Shown here one piece after another: positions 39,913 to 48,958 of a stretch of 64,000 nt of DNA. The notes under the pieces are model-generated. The model made no database searches and was not told where the DNA came from. It was given only the letters and a program-made list of their open reading frames with translations. Source of the DNA: Verrucomicrobiaceae bacterium UBA1938. Lineage in GTDB: Bacteria; Verrucomicrobiota; Verrucomicrobiia; Verrucomicrobiales; Verrucomicrobiaceae. The DNA is taken from positions 124,001 through 188,000 of the forward strand of contig DDFC01000042.1 in the NCBI GenBank assembly GCA_002336895.1, written 5' to 3'. Numbering within the stretch: position 1 is the first letter of the stretch; every line of letters begins with the position of its first letter. A program made the translations under genes and the position numbers.

Positions 39913-41100
39913 TTACCTTCCGGTCTCCACCATGCGTGCAAATTCGGCGAAGAAGTACTTCGCATCGTGCGGGCCGGGGGCGGCTTCGGGGTGGTATTGG
40001 ACGCTGAGCACGGGGGCCTCGCGGTGGCGCATGCCTTCCACGGTGCCGTCGTTGAGGTTGATGTGCGTCACCTCCACGTTGCTGGGCAGGGAGGAGGGGT
40101 CGATGGCAAAGCCGTGGTTCTGGCTGGTGATGGACACCTTGCCATTGCGCAGGTCCTTCACAGGCTGGTTGCCGCCACGATGGCCGAACTTGAGCTTGAA
40201 CGTTTTGCCGCCGTAGGCGTGGCCGAGGATCTGGTGGCCCAGGCAGATGGCGAAGATGGGCTTGTGGCCGATGAGCTGCTTCACCTCTTTGTGGATGTAG
40301 TCCAGCGCGGCGGGGTCGCCGGGGCCGTTGGAGAGGAAGATGCCGTCCGGATTGCGGGCCAGCACGTCCTTGGCGCTGGTGGTGGCGGGCACCACGTCCA
40401 CGCGGAAGCCCTGCTGGCGCAGGCGGCGGAGGATGTTGCGCTTTACGCCGAAGTCATAGGCCACGATGTGGTGCTTGGCTTCGGGAAGGGGGTGGCGCAC
40501 CTGGCCGTCGGTGCCGGGCTCGCGGTTCTGGCTGGGGCTGGGGATGTCCCAGTCGCCGCTCTCAGTGCCCTCGGGGTCCCAGAGGTAGGGGGCCTTGGTG
40601 GTCACTTCCTTCACATAGTCGCTGCCTTCCATGGTGGGGCTGCTGGCGGCCTGCTTCACTGCTTCCTCCGCCGTGGCGGTGGTGGTGATGACGGCACGCA
40701 TGGCACCACGGGAGCGCAGGTGCGCGGTGAGGGCGCGGGTGTCCACGCCCTGGATGCCGGGGATGCTCCACTGCTTGAGAAAGGCGTCCAGGCTCTGGGT
40801 GCTGCGCCAGTTGCTGGGCATGTCGCACAGCTCCTCGATGACAAAGCCGCGCACGTGGGGCTCAGCGCTCTCCATGTCGAGAGGGTTCACGCCGTAGTTT
40901 CCGATCATGGGGTAGGTCATGGTCACGATCTGACCACGGTAGGAGGGATCGGTAAGCACCTCCTGATAACCGCTCATGGAGGTGTTAAAGCAGATTTCGC
41001 CGGTGTGGCTGGCATCGGCGCCGAACGCCGTGCCTTCAAACACCCGGCCGTCTTCAAGGGCGAGGAGGGCTTTCTTCATCAAGGTTGCGCTGGTGGTCAT
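39913..41100 (-). CDS. carA: Carbamoyl-phosphate synthase small subunit
   Basis: The 395-aa product supplies ammonia from glutamine for carbamoyl phosphate, used for pyrimidines and arginine. LALEDGRVFEGTAFGAD opens the small-subunit domain, and TSMSGYQEVLTDPSYRGQIV and YGVNPLDMESAEPHVRGFVI follow. The amidotransferase part has FLSNGPGDP, the nucleophile Cys286 in FAICLGHQ, GGNQPVKDL, TSQNHGFA, and the His/Glu pair in VQYHPEAAPGPHDA. Residues about 177-209 (EGTESGDWDIPSPSQ onward) form an extra polar linker between the two domains, longer than in most CarA. carB is not in the window. A later ATG at 41079 is possible. Confidence 0.96.
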   Translation of the reverse strand: MTTSATLMKKALLALEDGRVFEGTAFGADASHTGEICFNTSMSGYQEVLTDPSYRGQIVTMTYPMIGNYGVNPLDMESAEPHVRGFVIEELCDMPSNWRSTQSLDAFLKQWSIPGIQGVDTRALTAHLRSRGAMRAVITTTATAEEAVKQAASSPTMEGSDYVKEVTTKAPYLWDPEGTESGDWDIPSPSQNREPGTDGQVRHPLPEAKHHIVAYDFGVKRNILRRLRQQGFRVDVVPATTSAKDVLARNPDGIFLSNGPGDPAALDYIHKEVKQLIGHKPIFAICLGHQILGHAYGGKTFKLKFGHRGGNQPVKDLRNGKVSITSQNHGFAIDPSSLPSNVEVTHINLNDGTVEGMRHREAPVLSVQYHPEAAPGPHDAKYFFAEFARMVETGR

Positions 41101-41316
41101 AGCCAGAAGGGCGGGGGGTGCAAGAGGGAAAGGGATTCCAATCCTACTCGTCTCCCTGCTCGTCGTTGATTCGCTGCGCTCACCCTTCGGGCTCCTTTCT
41201 GTCGTCTGTCCCGCTACGCTCGGCTGTCCTCGATCATGGCGCACCGCAAGGGCACGGCGGGTGGGAAAATGACGAATGAGTAAATCCGAATGACGAAATG
41301 AGTGTGCGCTTCAGCC
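41101..41316. other. Spacer upstream of carA with short tandem motif
   Basis: No gene was seen in this 216-nt spacer. Close to the metG stop it contains AATGACGAATGAGT (41269-41282) and AATGACGAAATGAGT (41289-41303), a short tandem-like motif. The rest should hold the carA promoter. Confidence 0.5.
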
Positions 41317-42891
41317 TCACTTTTCCTCCGCGATCTCCAGCCTCGGGAAGAGAGGCACGGGGGTGCCGAGCTGGTGGCCGGATTGCAGCAGGCCCCATTT
41401 GAGGTCGCTGACTTTGAAGCCTTCCGGCATCTCCCAGCCGATCTGAGCGCGGGCGGTGGCCATGGCGGTGGGCATTACAGGATTGAGCAGTACGCTCACA
41501 TGCGTGAGCGCCTCCGCCAGATGGTAGAGCACGCTGTCCAGGCGGGCGGCCTGGGCGGGGTCTTTGGCGAGGGAGAAAGGTTTCGTGCTGTCCACAAAGG
41601 CATTCGCATGCGTGACGATCTTCCACGCGGCGGCGATGCCTTCATGGATGTCCCAGCCGTTCATCTTTTCGAGATAAAGCGGCACGGCCTCCGCCACGGT
41701 CTGGCGCAGGGCCTGGTTGATTTCGTCATCGTAAATGCCTGGAGTGAGCAGGCCGTTGCGATACCTCTGCGCCATGTTGATGGAGCGGTTGAGCAGATTG
41801 CCCAGACCACCGGCGAGCTCCTTGTTGTAGGACATGATGATGCGCTCGTCGCTGAAGTCGGCGTCGTAGCCGGTGGCGATGTCGCGCATGAGGTAGTAGC
41901 GCAGGCCGTCGGGGGTGAAGGTGCTGGAGAGCACATTGGGGTCGATGACATTGCCCAGGCTCTTGCTCATCTTGGCACCCTTCACATTCCACCAGCCGTG
42001 CACGACGAGCTTGGGCATTTCCGCGTCGGTGAAGCCGAGTGCGTGCAGCATGATGGGCCAGTAAACAGCGTGCGCGGGCATGAGGATGTCCTTGCCAATG
42101 ATCTCGGCATCGGCAGGCCAGATTTTTTCAAACTGTGGCATGCCTTCATTGCCCACTTCATCGGCCAGATAACCGGCAAAGCTGATGTAGTTGGAGAGGG
42201 CATCGAACCACACGAAATTTACCGAATCTTCATCAAAGGGGAGGGGAATGCCCCAGCTGAGGCGGTCCTTGGGGCGGGAGATGCAGAGGTCGATGCCGCC
42301 GGAGCCTTCGAGGGCATTGAGCACGTCATTGGCGCGGTGCGGCGGGTAGATGAAGTCCGGGTTGCCACGGATGAAGTTTTTCAGCCACTCGGTGTGCTCG
42401 CTGAGCTTGAAGTACCAGGCGTCTTCCTCGCGCCATTCCACTTCGCCCCACTCTTCGCCGAAGTTGCCGTCGGGGCCGCGCTCCTTGTCGGTGAGGAACT
42501 GCTCCTGGCGCACGCTGTAGTGGCCGCTGTAGCTCTTTTTGTAGAGCTGGCCGGCATCGTGCAGCTTCTGCAGCATGGCCTGCACCACGCGCTTGTGCTT
42601 GATGTCCGTGGTGGCGGCCCAGCCGTCGTAGCGCACGTTCAGCTTGTCCCACAGTGCGGTGAAGTGCTGCGTCACGCCATCCACAAAGGCCTGCGGAGTC
42701 AGACCGGCTTTTTCAGCGCTCTTCTGCACCTTCTGGCCATGCTGGTCCACGCCGGTGAGGAAGTACACCTCGCGCCCGTTCAGCCGCTGGAAACGGGCCA
42801 TGACATCGGCCAGCACCTTTTCATAAGCGTGGCCGATGTGCGGCGGCGCGTTGGTGTAGTCGATGGCGGTGGTGATGTAGTAGGGCTTCAT
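41317..42891 (-). CDS. metG: Methionyl-tRNA synthetase
   Basis: The 524-aa product charges tRNA-Met. The class I signatures are PPHIGHAYEKV (HIGH at 18-21) and GAKMSKSLGN (KMSKS at 307-311). LTGVDQHGQKVQKSAEKAG, GIPLPFDEDSVNFVWFDALS and DILMPAHAVYWPIMLHALG are typical core motifs. The connective peptide YSVRQEQFLTDKERGPDGNF has no Cys pairs, so this is the knuckle-free, zinc-independent type. The C-terminal dimerisation domain found in longer MetRS is missing. Start MKPYYITTAIDYTN at 42891 is chosen over 42933 since homology begins there. Confidence 0.96.
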   Translation of the reverse strand: MKPYYITTAIDYTNAPPHIGHAYEKVLADVMARFQRLNGREVYFLTGVDQHGQKVQKSAEKAGLTPQAFVDGVTQHFTALWDKLNVRYDGWAATTDIKHKRVVQAMLQKLHDAGQLYKKSYSGHYSVRQEQFLTDKERGPDGNFGEEWGEVEWREEDAWYFKLSEHTEWLKNFIRGNPDFIYPPHRANDVLNALEGSGGIDLCISRPKDRLSWGIPLPFDEDSVNFVWFDALSNYISFAGYLADEVGNEGMPQFEKIWPADAEIIGKDILMPAHAVYWPIMLHALGFTDAEMPKLVVHGWWNVKGAKMSKSLGNVIDPNVLSSTFTPDGLRYYLMRDIATGYDADFSDERIIMSYNKELAGGLGNLLNRSINMAQRYRNGLLTPGIYDDEINQALRQTVAEAVPLYLEKMNGWDIHEGIAAAWKIVTHANAFVDSTKPFSLAKDPAQAARLDSVLYHLAEALTHVSVLLNPVMPTAMATARAQIGWEMPEGFKVSDLKWGLLQSGHQLGTPVPLFPRLEIAEEK

Positions 42892-42983
42892 GGTCAGGCT
42901 CAGGCCCTTCACATGCCGCCCTTCGACGCGCAATTCAAGTGCCGGTGCGGGAGAATGCGCTGGGACAGCCGCTGGCTTGCACC

Positions 42984-43634
42984 TCAGAAACCGGTCGCCA
43001 GCAGCAGGACAAGCAGTGAGAGGGAAACAGCCAGCAGGATGCCGTGAAACTTCCAGAAGCGCCGCTGCTCGGTTAGCGCAGCCGCCAGATCGGCCGCTGA
43101 TCGTGACTGCGCCAGCCGGGCGATGTGGGTGGCATACTGGGTCAGTTTCAGCGCTGGATAGAGAGCCAGAAAAGCGGAGAGCACTCCAAGGGCAGCCAGT
43201 GGCACAAGACGCGCGTCTTTTCTGAAGAAATCATGTCCTGAGGTGCGCACGGCCTCTGCCGACAGGACAAAGACAGCCGCGATGATGAATGCGCAGACGA
43301 TGCCGGCCACAGCGGAGATGAAGCGCACCCAGGGTCTGGTGCCCGAGAGGGCGGCCAGCACGGCAGGGGGCACCACGCCGCAGGAGGCTGCTCGTGCACC
43401 GGCGGAAGGAGGATCACTCAGGTGCAAACCTGCTGTCTGCATGAGAGAGGCCCCAGAGGGAGATGCAGCGGCCTTGGCGGAGCCGACGATTTCAAACAGG
43501 CCCTGCCAGCCGGAGGTTTCATGCCAGCCAAGGTCAGACAGGCGGAAAAAGCCGGTCTTCAGGCCTTTCTCGATCTTGGAGGTTTTGTAGGTGCCGAGCT
43601 CCCGGCCTTCTCGGGTGACCAAATAGGACATCAT
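42984..43634 (-). CDS. GYF_2-domain membrane protein (paralogue 2)
   Basis: The 216-aa product begins MMSYLVTREGRELGTYKTSK and continues with KTGFFRLSDLGWHETSGWQG, the GYF_2 layout with its W-x-x-G-x-W-like end. A linker then leads to membrane spans: FISAVAGIVCAFIIAAVFVL, ARLVPLAALGVLSAFLALYP and GILLAVSLSLLVLLLATGF. The segment RSRSAADLAAALTEQRRFWK near the end, just before the last span, is almost the same in the neighbour at 43759-44547, so the two are tandem duplicates. GYF_2 domains are protein-protein modules in bacteria with unknown partners. Confidence 0.78.
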   Translation of the reverse strand: MMSYLVTREGRELGTYKTSKIEKGLKTGFFRLSDLGWHETSGWQGLFEIVGSAKAAASPSGASLMQTAGLHLSDPPSAGARAASCGVVPPAVLAALSGTRPWVRFISAVAGIVCAFIIAAVFVLSAEAVRTSGHDFFRKDARLVPLAALGVLSAFLALYPALKLTQYATHIARLAQSRSAADLAAALTEQRRFWKFHGILLAVSLSLLVLLLATGF

Positions 43635-43758
43635 AGCTGCCGGGCAATGAGCAGCGACCATGCCCAAGCAGCGCGGTGTTTTGGCAGAGGTGCGCCAAGC
43701 ACGCTTGGCGGTGCCCGTGCAGAAGACGACTCCGCTGCCGCGCCAGACCTGCCAAGAC

Positions 43759-44547
43759 TCAGCGTCCAGGAAGTTCCATGCTCTGCTGTGCGGAGGGGGG
43801 GGAGTCGCTGCCGCCAGTGGGAAGCTTGAAATTTTTGGGCATGAACACCGCCGCTGCGACGACGGCCAGAATGATGAAGGTCAGGTAGATGAGGGCGATG
43901 ACGCCGTAAAACTTCCAGAAACGGCGCTGCTCTGAAAGCGCCGCAGTCAGGTCGGCATAGGAACGTGTGCGGACCAGCGAGGTGATCTTGGAGGCATACT
44001 TGGTCAGCCGCAGGGTCGGATAAAGGGCCAGCAGGGTCATGAGGCCATAGCCTATGGTGGTGCCGATGACGTAGGCACTGCCCAGAGAGGCCGTGCCAGA
44101 TGCCTGGGCGATGGCACCGCTGAAAAGGATGTTGATTACGACAAAACCCACCATGACCACCACCCCCAGCCACATGAACAGAGAGAGGAGCCGCACCCAG
44201 AAGCGGGTGCCCTTGAGCTCCAGCACCACCAGGGGAGGCACAGAGCCGCCAGCTCCGGTGATGTCGATGTTGGCCACAGGAGCGGCATAGGGATTGATGC
44301 CGTCCGGGGCGCGAAACTCCGCAGGTCGTTTGACCGGTGCGCTGAGGGGGGAGGAAATGGCATTGGAGGGCTTGGGCAGCCCGCCTGACGGGTTGGCGAT
44401 GTCAGAGAGCGCCTTCCAGTTTTCCATTCCCTCCTGCCAGCCCCAGTCCGAGGACTTCAAATGACCGGATTTCAGTCCGTCCTGGATTTGTGAAATGGAG
44501 TAGGTGCCGACTTCCTGGCCTTCGCGGGTGATCAAATATTCGCTCAT
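43759..44547 (-). CDS. GYF_2-domain membrane protein (paralogue 1)
   Basis: The 262-aa product starts MSEYLITREGQEVGTYSISQ, then GLKSGHLKSSDWGWQEGMEN with WKALSDIAN, a GYF_2 domain. A proline-rich linker (PSNAISSPLSAPVKRPAEFR) with NPYAAPVAN follows, then membrane spans (LLSLFMWLGVVVMVGFVVIN, IGYGLMTLLALYPTLRLT, VIALIYLTFIILAVVAAAVF). TRSYADLTAALSEQRRFWKF is nearly identical in position to the paralogue downstream. The two genes are separated by 124 nt. A possible role is scaffolding a membrane complex; this is inference. Confidence 0.8.
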   Translation of the reverse strand: MSEYLITREGQEVGTYSISQIQDGLKSGHLKSSDWGWQEGMENWKALSDIANPSGGLPKPSNAISSPLSAPVKRPAEFRAPDGINPYAAPVANIDITGAGGSVPPLVVLELKGTRFWVRLLSLFMWLGVVVMVGFVVINILFSGAIAQASGTASLGSAYVIGTTIGYGLMTLLALYPTLRLTKYASKITSLVRTRSYADLTAALSEQRRFWKFYGVIALIYLTFIILAVVAAAVFMPKNFKLPTGGSDSPPSAQQSMELPGR

Positions 44548-44628
44548 GCGTGGCAGGCTTTTACCGGAACCTGCCACGGGAGTCGAGTTGTTTTTAGTCA
44601 GAATACTGCAACACGATTGCCAGACGGA

Positions 44629-47600
44629 TTACTTCGGCAGCATGGTGAGATACTGGTCGTTCATCTGCTTCACCTTGGCGTGCATGGGGTCGAGCTGCGG
44701 CTGCAGCTTGGCCAGCTCGGCGGTGGCTTCGGCGATGATCTTCTCCTTTTCGGGGATCTCCTTGGTGGCGGCGGCGATGGTGGCCTCGGCGTCAGTCTTC
44801 TTTTTCTTGGCGCCTTCAAAGTCGGCCAGGGCCTTGGCGGCTTCAGCCTTCTTGGCATCGAGCACCTTCTGCTCAGCATCCAGCTTGCCATGGGCGGCGG
44901 CGTAGGCCTGCTCCAGCGGCGGCAGTGCTGCCTTGGCGGCGGCGATGGCGGCATTCAGCGGGGCCACCTTTTCGGCGAGGGCTTTTTCCAGCGCAGCAGG
45001 GGCGGCCTGCTTTTCGGCGAGAGCCTTGCCCTGGGCCTCGATCTCCTTCTGAATGGCATCGCGCTGGGCGCGCAGCGGTGCGGCTTTCTTGTCAGCGGCA
45101 GCCAGCTCGCCCTTCGCCTGCTCAAACTGCTGCTCGGCGGCTTTCACGGCATTCTGCGCCTTGTTCACCCCCTGCGGGTTGTTGGCGGCATGAGCAGTGT
45201 TTTTGGCGGAGCTGGCCTGGCCTTTGGCTGCGCGTTTTGCATTCAGTTCGCCTTCAGCGGTCTTGATGGCTGCGGCCACATCGGCGGCGGCTTTTTCAGC
45301 CTCAGCCACCTTGGCGGTGAGGGCGGCGTCTCCGGCCTTGGCGGCCAGCTCCTTCTTGGCGGCGGCCACTGCATCGGCGGCGGGCTTCTGCCTGGCGCGG
45401 GTGTCTTTGAGGGCTTTCTCAGCCGCGTCTTCGGCGGCCTTGGCAGCGGCCAGGGTGGCTTCGGCGTCTTTGTCAGCCTTGGCCTTGGCGGCCAGGTCTG
45501 CGGTGGCATCTGCATGCGCTTTTTTGGCAGCTGCCACAGCGGCTTCCTTCTGGGCCTGGGCGTCCTGTTTGGCCTTCACGGCCTTTTCAGGGGCGTCCAG
45601 CTTGCCAGCCACTTCGGCGAGGCTCTTCTTCTTGCTCTCGATGAGCTTGCTGATGTCCTCGGCAGCCTTCTTCGCAGCGGCGATGCCTTCGTCCTTGGCC
45701 TTCGTGGCGGCGGCGATCTCGGCTTCCTTGGTGGCGATGATGGTCTTCTGCTCGTTCACCTTGGCGGCGGCGGCGGCATCGGCATCGCGCGTGGGCTTGA
45801 TGGCGGTTTCCAGACCGGCCTGCTCTCCCTGCGCCTTCTTCAGCGCGGCTTCGAGTCCGGGCTGTGCGGCAGTGGATTCGGCGATGGTTTTCTTGGAAGC
45901 CTCGATGCGAGCAGCGGCGGAGGTCTTGGCGGCTTCGGCGTCTTTCTTGGCTTCGGTGAAGTCGGCGAAATCCGTTTCCAGCTTGGCCAGCTTTTCCTTC
46001 TCGGCCAGCACGCCGGTGTTGAACTGGGCGGCCTTCAGTGCGGTGGGCACCTTCTGCAGCACGCCAATCTCGTCGCCGGCGGACTTCACCGCATACTGTG
46101 CGGCTGCGAGGTTGTTGCGGCCGGTGACAGCGTTGGACTCGGCGTTCTTGAGACGATCAGGACCTGCTTTCACCAGCGCAGGCAGCTTGGGCAGCTCGGC
46201 CTTCTTGGCGGCAATGCCATCGGCAGTGGCTTTGATCTTGGCGTCGGTTTCAGCGATGAGTTTGTCCAGATCCGCCGGGGCGGCGGGGGCGGCACCCAGC
46301 TCGGACTTGGCCTTGGCCAGCGCAGTGGCAAGCTGATCGGCCTTGGCCTTCACAGGGGCGATCTTCTGCTGCTCGGCCTTGGCGGCGGCGAGCCTGCCCT
46401 CGGCGTCCTTCACCTTGGCGGTGAGGGCGGCGTCTCCGGCCTTGGCGGCCAGTTCTTTTTGCGCGGCATCCAGCGCGGCGGTGCTGTCTGCCACAGCCTT
46501 GTCAGCAGCGGGCAGTTTGGCGGCCTCGGCTGCCACAGGTGCCAGTTCCTTCTCCTGAGCGGCGATCTTGGCGGACTTTTCCGCATGCGCCTTGATGGCG
46601 GCGGTGCGTGCAGCCTTGTCGGCGTCAGCCTTGGTGCGTGCGGCCTTCAGACCCGCCAGTGCCTTTTCATCGGCGGCGATTTCTCCGGGCAGGTTCTTGC
46701 TGCGCGCCTCGTTGGCTGCCACTTCAGCCTTCACTTTGGCCAGGGCTTCCTCGCGTGCCTTGGCATCAGCCTCGGCGGCCTGTGCAGCGGTTTTCAGAGA
46801 GGGGAGCTTGGCGGTCAGCTCGGCCATACGCTGCTCCGTCTGCACGATGCGTTGGGCGATCTGCGAAGGATTGCTGCTGAACTGCCCGGCCTCAGTGAGC
46901 GCGGGAGTGCCGAGGTTCCAGAGCTTGATCTCACCGCGCCAGTTGGCGGAGATGGCGGACTTGGAGTCAAAGAGGGCTACCACCTTGGTCACGAGGTCGC
47001 CCTGGTTCGGGGCTTCGGCCAGCTTGTTGCCATTGATGTCCCAGACGCGCACGAGGCCGTCGTTGCCAGAGGAGACGAGCTTGCCGTCCGGAGTGAAGGA
47101 CACAGACTGCACGCCGCCGTTGTGCGCGGTCCAGTTTTTCACCTGCTTGCCCTCGCTCATCTCCCAGGTGATGATGGTGCCGTCGGTGGCGCAGGAGGCG
47201 AGGATGTTGGAGTCTGCACGCCAGGCCACGTCCACGCAGGAGGCCTTGTGCTGGCCCAGGATGTAGAATTCGCCGCCATTCGCAGCCTCCCACACGTTCA
47301 CGTTGCCGTTGCGGTCGCTGGTGGCCAGCAGCACGCCATCGGGGCTGAAGGCGGTGCTCATCACCCACTCGGTGTGTTTGTTGATGACGTACTGCTCCTC
47401 GCCGGTGGCGGTGTCGTAGGCCTTCACCTTTTTGGAAGGGCTGCCGATGACGATCATCTTGTGGTCGGGGCTGATGTCAGCAGACATCACCTGATCAAAC
47501 TCCTTGCCCACTTCGGTGATGCGTTTGCCAGTCTTTACATCCCAGACGATGGCGTGGCCGTTTTTACCGGCACGACCGCCGCCCATGACGAGCAGGGAAC

Positions 47601-48255
47601 CATTGCGGCTGAAGCGCAGGCTGTGCGCGTAGCCTTCGGTGTAGGGGAAGATGCCCACGAGCTGCCGGGTATCGGTGTCGTAAAGCAGGATCTGCTTGGG
47701 GGCAGCCAGGGCCATGAGGGAGGTCCACGGGCTGGCGGCCATGGCGGTGATGGCCGTGGTGTGCTGCGTGACGATGACTGGTTCCAGCAGCACGTGTTCT
47801 GGCTTGGCGATGGGGCCTTCGGGCTTGCCACCGGTGACGGCCACAGCCATGTCCACCTTGGGCTTGTTGGATTTTTTGGCGATGCTCGACTTGGTGTCCA
47901 GGATGCCGCCTTTGATCCACGCGGCGAGGAGGTCCAGATCCTTCTGCCCCAGCGGCGCGCCTTCCGGCGGCATGAAGGGCTCCTCCTTCTTGGCACAGGT
48001 CGTCCAGAGGCGGCTGCTGTCGGAGTTTCCGGCGTCCACTACGGAGCCGCCGCCACCGCCGGCCATCAGCGCGGCAAAGCTGGTCAGGTCCAGATCGCCC
48101 TTCTTCTTGTCAGGATTGTGGCAGGAGAAGCACTTGTTCTCCAGCAGCGGGCGGATGTGGTCCTGATACGTGATCTTCTCGCCAGAGTCCTGGGCACGAA
48201 GAGACACGGCGGCGAGGGCCGCGCATGTCAGCGAAAGGGTGGTTTTGGGCAGCAT
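44629..48255 (-). CDS. Secreted 1208-aa cytochrome c / WD40 / coiled-coil protein
   Basis: A signal peptide (MLPKTTLSLTCAALAAVSLR) leads to a PVC-type cytochrome c domain: ITYQDHIRPLLENKCFSCHN has the haem site CFSCH (Cys42, Cys45, His46), and EPFMPPEGAPLGQKDLDLLA holds the distal Met. A seven-blade-type WD40 propeller follows (about 135-445; TAFSPDGVLLATSDRNGNVN, SVSFTPDGKLVSSGNDGLVR). The remaining about 750 residues are Ala/Lys/Glu-rich coiled coil ending at KQMNDQYLTMLPK. Within it, KELAAKAGDAALTAKV occurs twice (about residues 601 and 968), encoded by almost the same DNA. The coiled coil is much longer than in typical relatives. Likely a periplasmic or surface electron-transfer scaffold (inference). 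Confidence 0.9.
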   Translation of the reverse strand: MLPKTTLSLTCAALAAVSLRAQDSGEKITYQDHIRPLLENKCFSCHNPDKKKGDLDLTSFAALMAGGGGGSVVDAGNSDSSRLWTTCAKKEEPFMPPEGAPLGQKDLDLLAAWIKGGILDTKSSIAKKSNKPKVDMAVAVTGGKPEGPIAKPEHVLLEPVIVTQHTTAITAMAASPWTSLMALAAPKQILLYDTDTRQLVGIFPYTEGYAHSLRFSRNGSLLVMGGGRAGKNGHAIVWDVKTGKRITEVGKEFDQVMSADISPDHKMIVIGSPSKKVKAYDTATGEEQYVINKHTEWVMSTAFSPDGVLLATSDRNGNVNVWEAANGGEFYILGQHKASCVDVAWRADSNILASCATDGTIITWEMSEGKQVKNWTAHNGGVQSVSFTPDGKLVSSGNDGLVRVWDINGNKLAEAPNQGDLVTKVVALFDSKSAISANWRGEIKLWNLGTPALTEAGQFSSNPSQIAQRIVQTEQRMAELTAKLPSLKTAAQAAEADAKAREEALAKVKAEVAANEARSKNLPGEIAADEKALAGLKAARTKADADKAARTAAIKAHAEKSAKIAAQEKELAPVAAEAAKLPAADKAVADSTAALDAAQKELAAKAGDAALTAKVKDAEGRLAAAKAEQQKIAPVKAKADQLATALAKAKSELGAAPAAPADLDKLIAETDAKIKATADGIAAKKAELPKLPALVKAGPDRLKNAESNAVTGRNNLAAAQYAVKSAGDEIGVLQKVPTALKAAQFNTGVLAEKEKLAKLETDFADFTEAKKDAEAAKTSAAARIEASKKTIAESTAAQPGLEAALKKAQGEQAGLETAIKPTRDADAAAAAKVNEQKTIIATKEAEIAAATKAKDEGIAAAKKAAEDISKLIESKKKSLAEVAGKLDAPEKAVKAKQDAQAQKEAAVAAAKKAHADATADLAAKAKADKDAEATLAAAKAAEDAAEKALKDTRARQKPAADAVAAAKKELAAKAGDAALTAKVAEAEKAAADVAAAIKTAEGELNAKRAAKGQASSAKNTAHAANNPQGVNKAQNAVKAAEQQFEQAKGELAAADKKAAPLRAQRDAIQKEIEAQGKALAEKQAAPAALEKALAEKVAPLNAAIAAAKAALPPLEQAYAAAHGKLDAEQKVLDAKKAEAAKALADFEGAKKKKTDAEATIAAATKEIPEKEKIIAEATAELAKLQPQLDPMHAKVKQMNDQYLTMLPK

Positions 48256-48456
48256 AGTTGGGGATACTGCCGTGAAATACGCTGAATAGGCGCAAAGCCT
48301 TTCGCGACTTCCCTTGCGGCAGGTGTGTGAAAATTGCGCCCAGATGCCGTCTGCGGCTCATGATTTCAAGTCCATGCTCATGAGCGGCACGGGCGGCACG
48401 CGGCATCTTTTTGATCAGGCAGTTTCCAAGTGGCCGGCGCGTGCTTCATTTGCGGG

Positions 48457-48888
48457 ATGATCTCAAAGAAAAGCCAGCCCTTTGCCCCTCTGAGGCCGTT
48501 GCTTCATGTGGTGGCGTTTCTGCTGGCCGGGGTGCTGCTGCCCTTTGTCTGGCTGCGGGAGGATCCGCAGTTCTGGACCTACGCCGGGGGGTATCCCCTC
48601 TGGCTGAGGCAGGCGGTGCTGGTGGGATTTTACCCTCTGCTGCTGCTCCAGGGGGCGCTGCTGGCGTATCTGAGCTGGCTGCTGATCCGCAGGCCCTCAC
48701 GATTTTCCAGGGTGTGCTGCATGGAGGTGCTGCACATGGGGCTGCAGTGGATGCTTCTGGGGCTGGTCGTCCTCATGATGGTGGCCAACAACGTGGCCAA
48801 CCTCCTGGACGGACGCCCGCTGCATGATCATCCGGCCAAGACGGCTGCAACAGCTGCCCGTAGAGCGAACTTCCAAGTTCGCTTGTGA
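48457..48888 (+). CDS. Small membrane protein of unknown function
   Basis: The 143-aa product has three or so hydrophobic segments: PLLHVVAFLLAGVLLPFVWL, AVLVGFYPLLLLQGALLAYL and MGLQWMLLGLVVLMMVANNV. Charged residues are few until the end (RPLHDHPAKTAATAARRANF). No family was recognised. ATG 48457 is preferred to the GTG at 48430. The stop codon lies just after a perfect hairpin, so the last codons (ARRANFQVRL) are encoded in the repeat. Confidence 0.65.
   Translation: MISKKSQPFAPLRPLLHVVAFLLAGVLLPFVWLREDPQFWTYAGGYPLWLRQAVLVGFYPLLLLQGALLAYLSWLLIRRPSRFSRVCCMEVLHMGLQWMLLGLVVLMMVANNVANLLDGRPLHDHPAKTAATAARRANFQVRL
48865..48882 (+). terminator. Perfect hairpin at the 3' end of the membrane-protein gene
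   Basis: GCGAACTT (48865-48872), a CC loop and AAGTTCGC (48875-48882) form a perfect 8-bp stem. It overlaps the last codons of the plus-strand gene and lies in the gap before a convergent gene. Confidence 0.55.
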
Positions 48889-48958
48889 AAGCCCGCATTG
48901 CTTCCCGGCGGGAAATGGAATGGAAAGATCCGTTTTACCAGACTGTGATCTTCACCCA

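Noticed and set aside
41269..41303. CRISPR-like repeats (AATGACGAA motif)
   Set aside because: Only two short copies with no constant spacer length and no cas genes; it is a small tandem motif.
44617..48285. A 1222-codon open frame on the plus strand opposite the cytochrome/WD40 gene
   Set aside because: It is antisense to a clearly conserved protein and its translation is Gly/Leu/His-rich low complexity, the usual mirror of Ala/Lys-rich GC-rich coding DNA.
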